Assembly: GCA_016207365.1 (NCBI GenBank)
Contig: JACQPU010000115.1
Location: 1 to 19,020, forward strand
Source of the DNA: Ignavibacteriales bacterium
Lineage (GTDB): Bacteria; Bacteroidota; Ignavibacteria; UBA10030
Direction: 5' to 3'
Length of the DNA: 19,020 nucleotides
Of this stretch, positions 13,940 through 19,020 are shown in pieces. The position numbers and the translations under genes are program-made. How positions within the stretch are numbered: the stretch's first letter is position 1; every line of letters begins with the position of its first letter. The notes beneath the pieces are model-generated. The model was not told the DNA's origin. It was given only the letters and a program-made list of their open reading frames with translations, and did no database searches.

Positions 13940-15099
13940 ACTTCAAGATAACCGCCAGCGACGGTCGGGCCCGCGCAGGAGTGATCGAGACCGCGCATGG
14001 GGCTGTTGAAACTCCCGCTTTCATGCCTGTCGGCACACAGGGAAGCGTCAAGGCGCTTGAACTGAGAGAACTTGTTGAGATTGGTGCCCAAATCATTTTG
14101 GGCAACACCTACCATCTATACCTTCGCCCCGGTCAGGATGTCATCGCCGAGGCGGGAGGAATCCAGGGCTTCACTGGTTGGAACGGCCCTGTCCTGACGG
14201 ACAGTGGAGGCTATCAGATTTACAGCCTCAGTGACCTGCGGACCATTGAAGAGTCGGGCGTCGTGTTCAGATCCCACCTCGACGGTTCCGAGCACGTTTT
14301 CAGTCCTGAATCCGTCATTGGAATCCAGCGGAAGCTCGGGTCCGATATCATGATGGCTCTTGACGAATGCACACCGTTCCCGTGTGATTATGAATATGCG
14401 AAGAGATCCTGCGAGCTTACGGTCCGCTGGGCGGCGCGGTGCAAGGAGTACGCAGAGAAGTCAGGACCCGTTCACGGGTGGCATCAGGCCCTGTTTGGAA
14501 TCATTCAGGGTTCTGTCTATCGGGATTTGAGAGAGCAAAATATTCGGGATATTACCCGAATGGAGTTTAATGGATACGCTCTCGGAGGACTTGCAGTTGG
14601 GGAACCGCCAGAAACAATGTGCACGATTGTGGAAGAGTGTGATGCGCTCCTCCCGGCTTCGCAACCGCGGTATCTCATGGGCGTTGGCACGCCAGAGAAT
14701 CTTCTGGATGCCATCGGGCGAGGTATGGATATGTTCGATTGCGTCCTTCCGACCCGGAATGCGAGGAATGGAATGCTCTTCACACGGAACGGTGCGGTGA
14801 ATATCCGCAACGCGCGTTTCAAGGCCGATTTCACGCCTCCCGATTCTGATTGCACGTGTTACACGTGTCGCACGCATACTCGGGCTTATTTGCGGCATTT
14901 GTTTGTGGCAAAAGAGATCCTTGGATTTCAACTTGCAACACTGCACAATCTTTCGTTCTATTTGTGGCTGATGCGCGAGGCCCGGGAAGCCATTCACAGC
15001 GGTCGTTACCCCGAATGGAAGCGCACTGCTCTCGCCCGGATGTCCCGGATGCAGGAATTCCCGTCGGAACGGGAGAAACAACACATTACGACAGCATAA
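13936..15099 (+). CDS. tgt: Queuine tRNA-ribosyltransferase (tRNA-guanine transglycosylase)
   Basis: A 387-residue cytoplasmic enzyme that exchanges guanine 34 for preQ1 in tRNAs with GUN anticodons (Asp, Asn, His, Tyr) in queuosine synthesis. Length and motifs match bacterial Tgt: VETPAFMPVGTQGSVKAL, Asp89 in LTDSGGYQIYSL (general base), Asp268 in MFDCVLPTRNARNG (nucleophile), and the zinc site Cys306, Cys308, Cys311 and His337. Tyr92, where E. coli has Phe, also occurs in Zymomonas Tgt. I chose GTG 13936 because homologues begin just before the first conserved strand, and no upstream in-frame start exists; AGGGG lies about 11 bp upstream. It is followed after 10 bp by yajC, the common tgt-yajC pairing. 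Confidence 0.97.
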   Translation: MNFKITASDGRARAGVIETAHGAVETPAFMPVGTQGSVKALELRELVEIGAQIILGNTYHLYLRPGQDVIAEAGGIQGFTGWNGPVLTDSGGYQIYSLSDLRTIEESGVVFRSHLDGSEHVFSPESVIGIQRKLGSDIMMALDECTPFPCDYEYAKRSCELTVRWAARCKEYAEKSGPVHGWHQALFGIIQGSVYRDLREQNIRDITRMEFNGYALGGLAVGEPPETMCTIVEECDALLPASQPRYLMGVGTPENLLDAIGRGMDMFDCVLPTRNARNGMLFTRNGAVNIRNARFKADFTPPDSDCTCYTCRTHTRAYLRHLFVAKEILGFQLATLHNLSFYLWLMREAREAIHSGRYPEWKRTALARMSRMQEFPSEREKQHITTA

Positions 15100-15104
15100 G
15101 GAGG
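15098..15104 (+). promoter_or_regulatory. Ribosome binding site deciding the TTG start of yajC
   Basis: A perfect AAGGAGG overlaps the tgt stop codon and lies 5 bp before TTG 15110. The next in-frame ATG is eight codons later and lacks such a site, so TTG is the likely start. Confidence 0.75.
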
Positions 15105-15109
15105 TTCCC

Positions 15110-15424
15110 TTGATCGATTTCATCGCCCTGTTCATGCAGCCCCAGCAAGGAGACGGAGGGTCGGGTATTACGAGCACCCTCATCATGTTCGGATTGATTT
15201 TTCTGATTTTCTATTTCATGATCATCCGTCCGCAGCAGAAGCGACAGAAGGAACGGCAGAAGATGCTTGATGGGATCAAGAAGGGTGACAAGGTGATCAC
15301 GGGGGGCGGCGTACATGGAACGGTTGTCGGTATTGAAGAAAAGACGGTCCTGGTGCAGATCGCGGACAATGTAAAAGTGAAGGTAGAACGCGGCTCTGTT
15401 TCAGCAGTGATCGGAGAATCCTGA
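15110..15424 (+). CDS. yajC: Preprotein translocase subunit YajC
   Basis: A 104-residue single-pass inner-membrane protein that associates with SecDF and SecYEG. After a short glycine- and glutamine-rich N-terminus there is one helix (about residues 22-38, IMFGLIFLIFYFMII), directly followed by the diagnostic RPQQKRQKERQKML. The cytoplasmic domain carries GDKVITGGGVHGTVVGIEEKTV, standard for YajC. The start is TTG, backed by an excellent ribosome site. Upstream is tgt, as in many bacteria, but secD and secF do not follow; ribBA does. Confidence 0.95.
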   Translation: MIDFIALFMQPQQGDGGSGITSTLIMFGLIFLIFYFMIIRPQQKRQKERQKMLDGIKKGDKVITGGGVHGTVVGIEEKTVLVQIADNVKVKVERGSVSAVIGES

Positions 15425-15437
15425 GGGTACATTAACT

Positions 15438-16682
15438 ATGAAACACAGCGAAAGCGGTCGGTTTCATTCGATTGAAGAGGCGATTGAGGACCTCCGGGCG
15501 GGGAAGATTCTTATCGTGGTGGATGACGAAGACAGGGAAAATGAGGGTGATTTTGTCGTTGCCGCCGAAAAAGCGAACGCCAAAGTGATCAATTTTTTCC
15601 TGAAAGAAGGACGGGGGGTTGTGTGTGCCCCATTGTCGAATGAGCGCGCAGTTGAACTGAGGCTTGAGCCAATGGTGGACGCAAATACCTCCCTCCATGA
15701 GACGCCGTTTACGGTGTCGGTGGATTATGTCCACGGCACCACAACGGGTGTTTCAGCGGCAGATCGTGCCGTGACGGTCAGGGCGCTGATCGACCCGTCA
15801 GCCAGGCCGGCCGATTTCGCGCGACCGGGGCATATTTTCCCGCTCCGTGCCTCAGAAGGTGGCGTGCTTCGTCGCGCAGGACATACGGAAGCAGTTGTGG
15901 ATCTGTGCCGACTCGCCGGGCTGTATCCTGCCGGAGTTCTGTGCGAGATTCTCAGTGAGGATGGAACCATGGCCCGTGTGCCCGAGCTCATGAGAATCTC
16001 CGCAAAGTTTGGTCTCAAAGTGATCACAGTTCGTTCGCTGATTGAGTATCGGATGCAGAGGGAGACCCTCGTTCAGAAGGTGGTCAGTACGCGTCTGCCG
16101 ACGCGGATCGGGGAGTTCCAGCTACATCTTTACAGAAGTCAGACCGACGAGAAGGAGCATATCGCCCTGACGAAAGGGGAGATTGTGCCGGATCAGCCGG
16201 TTCTGGTCCGCGTCCACTCCGAGTGTCTCACAGGTGATGTGTTTGGATCGCTGCGATGTGACTGCAATGAGCAGCTTCTTGCAGCGATGCAGATGGTGGA
16301 AAAGGAAGGACGCGGCGTTGTGTTGTACATGCGCCAGGAAGGTCGCGGCATCGGACTCGTGAACAAGCTGAAGGCGTACCGACTGCAGGATGACGGTCTC
16401 GATACGGTCGAAGCAAACGAGAAACTCGGGTTCCGGCCGGATTTGCGCGACTATGGGATCGGGGCCCAGATTCTAAGGGATCTCGGTGTAAGCAAGATGA
16501 AACTCATGACCAATAATCCGAAGAAGGTCGTCGGGCTTCATGGATACGGCCTCGAGATTGTTGAACGGGTTCCTCTGGAAGTCGACTCGAATTTTCACAA
16601 TGAGGGATATCTAAAAGCCAAGCGTGACAAGCTCGGTCATTTGATCCTTATTGAGCCGTCGGTGGGCGGAAAAAAGGGATAG
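15438..16682 (+). CDS. ribBA: Bifunctional 3,4-dihydroxy-2-butanone-4-phosphate synthase / GTP cyclohydrolase II
   Basis: A 414-residue cytoplasmic enzyme catalysing the two entry steps of riboflavin synthesis, from ribulose 5-phosphate and from GTP. The RibB domain (about residues 5-205) has DDEDRENEGDF (29-39), RPGHIFPLRA and RRAGHTEAVVDLCRLAGL. The RibA domain (about 208-405) has VRVHSECLTGDVFGSLRCDC with its three zinc cysteines, VLYMRQEGRGIGLVNKLKAY and LMTNNPKKVVGLHGYGL. Both active sites look complete, so it should be truly bifunctional. GAGGG at 15423-15427 overlaps the yajC stop, about 10 bp before the ATG. The 13-bp gap to yajC leaves no room for an FMN riboswitch. A probable terminator lies downstream. 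Its FMN product serves complex I among others, but that link is general. Confidence 0.97.
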   Translation: MKHSESGRFHSIEEAIEDLRAGKILIVVDDEDRENEGDFVVAAEKANAKVINFFLKEGRGVVCAPLSNERAVELRLEPMVDANTSLHETPFTVSVDYVHGTTTGVSAADRAVTVRALIDPSARPADFARPGHIFPLRASEGGVLRRAGHTEAVVDLCRLAGLYPAGVLCEILSEDGTMARVPELMRISAKFGLKVITVRSLIEYRMQRETLVQKVVSTRLPTRIGEFQLHLYRSQTDEKEHIALTKGEIVPDQPVLVRVHSECLTGDVFGSLRCDCNEQLLAAMQMVEKEGRGVVLYMRQEGRGIGLVNKLKAYRLQDDGLDTVEANEKLGFRPDLRDYGIGAQILRDLGVSKMKLMTNNPKKVVGLHGYGLEIVERVPLEVDSNFHNEGYLKAKRDKLGHLILIEPSVGGKKG

Positions 16683-16743
16683 CAGGAAATTTTTGTTCTT
16701 GCGTCTCACGATTTTTTGACCTATGTTCCCACCAGACCAGAAC

Positions 16744-16780
16744 AGCCGTCCCGCCAAAGGCAGGATTGGCTTTTCTTTTT
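16744..16780 (+). terminator. Probable intrinsic terminator after ribBA
   Basis: Symmetric AGCC..CC.GCC (16744-16755) faces GGC.GG..GGCT (16759-16771) around an AAA loop, giving nine pairs with two internal mismatched spots. A shorter alternative is GCCAA/TTGGC (16753-16770). Either is followed directly by TTTTCTTTTT (16771-16780). The stem is imperfect, but the T tract and position 60 bp behind the stop fit. Confidence 0.6.
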
Positions 16781-16827
16781 GTGCCGGCCGCTTCGTCCAG
16801 CTGTGTGAGATGAAGCGATGTGCTTTT

Positions 16828-16834
16828 AAGGAGG
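16828..16834 (+). promoter_or_regulatory. Ribosome binding site of greA
   Basis: A perfect AAGGAGG lies 4 bp before the greA ATG. The rest of the 156-bp gap (16683-16838) holds the terminator above. I see no convincing -35/-10 pair downstream of that terminator, so where greA transcription starts is unclear. Confidence 0.7.
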
Positions 16835-16838
16835 AACC

Positions 16839-17318
16839 ATGGGTGATAACGGACATGTGTATCTGACGCGTGAGCGACTCGTGGAACTAGAAAAGGAGCT
16901 GCGCGATCTGAAAATCAACGGACGCGCTGAAATGGCTCAAAAAATTGCCGAAGCGCGGGGGCACGGTGATTTGAGCGAAAACGCGGAGTACGATGCGGCG
17001 AAAGAAGCTCAACAGCATCTTGAGCTCAGGATCCAGAAACTCGAAGACACCCTCTCCAGGGCCCAGATACTTGAGAGTTCCGAGCTGCCGAACGACAAAG
17101 TCTATATTCTATCGGTTGTGACTCTGAAAGATCTCAAAAACAACGAAACGATCGAATATCGCCTTGTGTCCCCCGAGGAGGCGGACTTCGAGAAAAACAA
17201 GATCTCCGTTTCTTCCCCCATAGGCAAGGCACTCCTTGGGCGCAAAGAGGGTGAAGTCGTCAAGGTCAAGGTTCCCGCCGGCAATCTCGAGTACAGGCTT
17301 CTCAAAATCACACGATAG
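16839..17318 (+). CDS. greA: Transcription elongation factor GreA
   Basis: A 159-residue cytoplasmic factor that enters the secondary channel of RNA polymerase and stimulates cleavage of backtracked RNA. The N-terminal coiled coil (about residues 9-75) carries the tip motif ARGHGDLSENAEYDAAKEAQ with the acidic residues that hold the catalytic metal (Asp45 and Glu48 by my count). The C-terminal FKBP-like domain has ISVSSPIGKALLGRKEGEVV (about 126-145) and ends EYRLLKITR. Length is standard (E. coli 158). It is separated from ribBA by a terminator and from the CYTH gene by only 16 bp. Confidence 0.96.
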   Translation: MGDNGHVYLTRERLVELEKELRDLKINGRAEMAQKIAEARGHGDLSENAEYDAAKEAQQHLELRIQKLEDTLSRAQILESSELPNDKVYILSVVTLKDLKNNETIEYRLVSPEEADFEKNKISVSSPIGKALLGRKEGEVVKVKVPAGNLEYRLLKITR

Positions 17319-17330
17319 CGGTCAATCCGC
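17318..17330 (+). repeat. Small inverted repeat at the greA/CYTH junction
   Basis: GCGG (17318-17321) pairs with CCGC (17327-17330) around TCAAT. It fills the space between the greA stop and the next ATG, where no Shine-Dalgarno sequence is visible. Four pairs is short and may be chance. Confidence 0.2.
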
Positions 17331-17334
17331 GCAC

Positions 17335-17847
17335 ATGAACCGCAATCTCGAATTGAAGGCGGCTGTGCGTTCGCTTCGGTCCGCCGCGAGCATTGCAGAA
17401 TCCCTCCCGGCCCGCAGAGCGGGCATTCTCATTCAAACCGACACTTATTTCAAAGTTTCCTCGGGCAGGCTGAAACTTCGGGAGACCCAAGGGGCGAACA
17501 GCGAGCTTATCTTCTACGCGAGGCCCAATCGCAGAGGCGCACGTCTTTCCCGCTATCTGAGGTTCCGTATCAGTAATCCAAAAGAGCTCAGCGAAGCCCT
17601 CTCACAAATCTTTGAAAAGACATCAGTTATCCGCAAAAAACGTATCCTCTATCTGCACAGGAACGCTCGCATCCACCTTGATTTGGTGCAGGGCCTGGGC
17701 ACATTTGTGGAATTTGAGGTGATTGTTCGACGAGGGCTTTCTCAGGCAAAAGCTCTCATGAACGCTTTGAAAAAGGCCTTCGGGATCCGGACGAAAGACC
17801 TTCGGGCAGGTTCTTATGGCGACTTGAAAAGGACGAAACGGCAATGA
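17335..17847 (+). CDS. CYTH domain protein (class IV adenylate cyclase / triphosphate tunnel family)
   Basis: A 170-residue cytoplasmic protein with the triphosphate tunnel fold. The bacterial CYTH layout is visible: N-terminal RNLELKA (a variant of ExExK that keeps Glu6 and Lys8), QTDTYFKVSSGRLKLRE (34-50), the charged RKKRILY (100-106), HLDLVQGLGTFVEFEV (114-129) and the terminal AGSYGDL (158-164). Such proteins act on triphosphate compounds (ATP to cAMP, thiamine triphosphate or tripolyphosphate hydrolysis), and sequence alone does not settle which. I chose ATG 17335 because RN-[IL]-E-[IL]-K is the usual N-terminus; the frame is open upstream through greA. No clear ribosome site is visible, suggesting coupling to greA. 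The stop overlaps the phosphatase start (ATGA). Confidence 0.87.
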   Translation: MNRNLELKAAVRSLRSAASIAESLPARRAGILIQTDTYFKVSSGRLKLRETQGANSELIFYARPNRRGARLSRYLRFRISNPKELSEALSQIFEKTSVIRKKRILYLHRNARIHLDLVQGLGTFVEFEVIVRRGLSQAKALMNALKKAFGIRTKDLRAGSYGDLKRTKRQ

Positions 17848-18929
17848 AAACTGTAATTAATGTCCTTCTTCTTGTAACCCTCCTTGTGGGTTGCTCCGGG
17901 CGTGATGCCTCCCCCATTCCGCGGAATATCGTGATCATGATCGGGGATGGCATGGGACTCGGTCAGATCACAGCCGGCAGAACTGCAAAGGGATCGCTTG
18001 AGCTGGAGCAATTCACTCACATAGGTCTCCTGCTCACGCAGGCCTATGGCGATGATTATATAACGGACTCCGCAGCAGCAGCCACGGCTATCAGTACAGG
18101 TGTGGCGACTTTCAACGGCATGATCGGCATGGGTCCGGACAGCCTTCCGCGTACGACAATCCTTGAACGTGCGAAAGCTCTTGGTAAGAAGACCGGTATT
18201 GTCACGGTCTGCAGTATCACACACGCCACACCGGCGAGTTTTGTCGCGCATACGCCTTCTCGTGAGATGGAGCTTGAAATTGCACGTCAGATCTCACAGG
18301 CAGGGGTTGATCTCTGTCTCGGAAGTGGATGGGGCTGGTTCATGCCAAAGTCGGCGGGAGGCAGGCGGGAGGATGGGAGGAATCTGCTTGAGGAAATGCG
18401 TCGTCGCGGATATGTAGTCGTTACAACGGACAGCACGTTTCGGACACTCACCGATCTGCCCGCGGTGAATATTATGGGCCTGTTTGCCGAGAATCATGTC
18501 GGTAAGGCGCATGAGAGGAAGCCGACGTTGGCCGAGCTTACACGATATGCCTTGGAGACGTTGTCATTGGCAGAGGGCGGTTTCGTCCTCATGGTCGAAG
18601 GATCGCAGATCGACTGGGCCAGCCATGATAACAGATCCGATGAGATCGTGGACGAAATGGTGGACTTTGATGGCGCGGTTGGCGAAGTCGTTCGGTTTGC
18701 GCAGAAGCATTCGGAAACCTTGATCATTGTTACCTCGGATCATGAGACGGCGGGGTATACTTTGCTGAACGGATCAGTTTCGGGGAAGTGGGTTCAAGGC
18801 GGATTTGCGACGCATTATCATACGGGGGTTATGGTTCCACTCTTTGCTCTTGGCCCGGGAGCGGAGCGGTTTACAGGCATCAGGCCCAATACTGATGTTG
18901 GAGCGATACTGATGGAGATGCTCAAGTGA
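17844..18929 (+). CDS. Alkaline phosphatase, probable lipoprotein
   Basis: A 361-residue phosphomonoesterase of the classical alkaline phosphatase family (PhoA type), somewhat shorter than the usual 430-500. The N-terminus (residues 1-17, LLLVTLLVGC) is a lipoprotein signal with Cys17 as the lipidation site, so it should be membrane-anchored and face the periplasm. Catalytic residues, aligned from memory to E. coli, are all present: Asp35 (GDGMG), Ser76 in TDSAAAATA (nucleophile), Thr129 (HATPASF), Glu252 (VEGSQID), Asp257 and His261, Asp299 and His300 (TSDHETAG) and His326 (HYHTGV). Trp258 stands where E. coli has Lys328, as in several other bacterial enzymes. It overlaps the CYTH stop by four bases. 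The missing length probably reflects a short crown or insert region. No pho box was recognised. Confidence 0.94.
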   Translation: MKTVINVLLLVTLLVGCSGRDASPIPRNIVIMIGDGMGLGQITAGRTAKGSLELEQFTHIGLLLTQAYGDDYITDSAAAATAISTGVATFNGMIGMGPDSLPRTTILERAKALGKKTGIVTVCSITHATPASFVAHTPSREMELEIARQISQAGVDLCLGSGWGWFMPKSAGGRREDGRNLLEEMRRRGYVVVTTDSTFRTLTDLPAVNIMGLFAENHVGKAHERKPTLAELTRYALETLSLAEGGFVLMVEGSQIDWASHDNRSDEIVDEMVDFDGAVGEVVRFAQKHSETLIIVTSDHETAGYTLLNGSVSGKWVQGGFATHYHTGVMVPLFALGPGAERFTGIRPNTDVGAILMEMLK

Positions 18930-18940
18930 CGATCCGTTGC

Positions 18941-18969
18941 TTGCGGGCATTCGGGTTTTTTGATATATT
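18941..18969 (+). promoter_or_regulatory. Likely promoter of the tRNA-Gly gene
   Basis: TTGCGG (18941-18946), a 17-bp spacer and TATATT (18964-18969) lie 15 bp before the mature tRNA 5' end, which gives a 5' leader of about 7 nt. The -10 is identical to that of the tonB promoter; the -35 matches consensus at only three positions. A T6 run (18956-18961) lies in the spacer but has no stable hairpin before it, so I do not call a terminator for the phosphatase gene. Confidence 0.55.
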
Positions 18970-18983
18970 GGAGAAGAACAATT

Positions 18984-19020
18984 GCGGGAATAGCTCAGTT
19001 GGTAGAGCGCAACCTTGCCA
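18984..19020 (+). tRNA. tRNA-Gly(GCC), 5' half (cut by window end)
   Basis: The 5' acceptor strand GCGGGAA, TA, the D arm GCTC-AGTTGGTA-GAGC and the start of the anticodon arm CAACC-TTGCCA are visible. The anticodon is GCC at 19017-19019. The T arm and the 3' end lie beyond the window. The sequence is typical of bacterial tRNA-Gly(GCC), which reads GGC and GGU. Confidence 0.93.

Noticed and set aside
14461..15186. Long open frame of 241 codons on the minus strand over tgt
   Set aside because: It lies entirely antisense to tgt and yajC, whose motifs are unmistakable. Its translation is rich in Arg, Cys and Pro with no recognisable domain. It is a by-product of codon bias.
15425..15437. FMN riboswitch before ribBA
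   Set aside because: Only 13 bp separate yajC from ribBA, and no conserved FMN-riboswitch elements are visible there or at the end of yajC.
16716..16744. TTGACC at 16716 as a -35 element for greA
   Set aside because: At 16-18 bp downstream there is only CAGAACAG-like sequence, with no -10 element.
1..19020. CRISPR arrays, tandem repeats, phage genes or replication origin boxes
   Set aside because: I scanned both strands by eye and found no regularly spaced repeats, DnaA-box clusters or phage or integrase genes. The window is almost wholly coding for housekeeping and bioenergetic proteins.

Overview
The window is one densely packed, plus-strand stretch of a bacterial chromosome. Every gene I can support reads left to right, and gaps are mostly under 30 bp (the longest is 156 bp). 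Base composition looks moderately GC-rich and even throughout. The organism is probably a member of the FCB group (Bacteroidota, Ignavibacteriota, Chlorobiota, Rhodothermota and relatives). The reasons are the TonB type (short N-terminal anchor, proline-rich linker, compact C-terminal domain), the canonical sigma-70-like promoters, and an nhaD gene among complex I genes, which has been described in Rhodothermus marinus. This placement is an inference of medium confidence.

Region 1 (1-11208) is a membrane bioenergetics operon. It starts inside nuoM, and nuoN (complex I) lies at its far end. Between them sit an NhaD-type Na+/H+ antiporter gene and a complete Mrp-type multisubunit cation/proton antiporter: mrpE, mrpF, mrpG, a free-standing MbhD-like subunit, a free-standing MbhE-like subunit, mrpB, mrpC, mrpD, a second NuoL/MrpA/MrpD-like subunit, an unnamed 69-residue two-helix protein and a third MrpD-like subunit. 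The first eight genes of the Mrp part follow the order of the antiporter half (A-H) of the archaeal Mbh membrane-bound hydrogenase, but no hydrogenase genes are present here. Most of the junctions overlap by 1-8 bases, so the Mrp set is probably made as one translationally coupled complex. The simplest reading is a respiratory locus that makes complex I together with two kinds of Na+/H+ exchange machinery, either to interconvert proton and sodium gradients or, more speculatively, as an associated assembly.

Region 2 (11221-13148) holds nnr, a bifunctional NAD(P)HX repair enzyme, 12 bp behind nuoN, and a small VanZ-family membrane protein. Both are likely on the nuo transcript.

Region 3 (13145-16780) starts with a textbook promoter embedded in the vanZ stop codon, driving a TonB-type energy transducer. 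A hairpin and a possible 27-codon leader frame separate tonB from tgt (queuosine tRNA modification), which is followed by yajC (Sec translocase accessory) and ribBA (riboflavin synthesis), then a probable intrinsic terminator.

Region 4 (16839-19020) holds greA, a CYTH-domain protein, and a lipoprotein alkaline phosphatase whose start overlaps the CYTH stop. It ends with a promoter and the first half of a tRNA-Gly(GCC) cut by the window edge.
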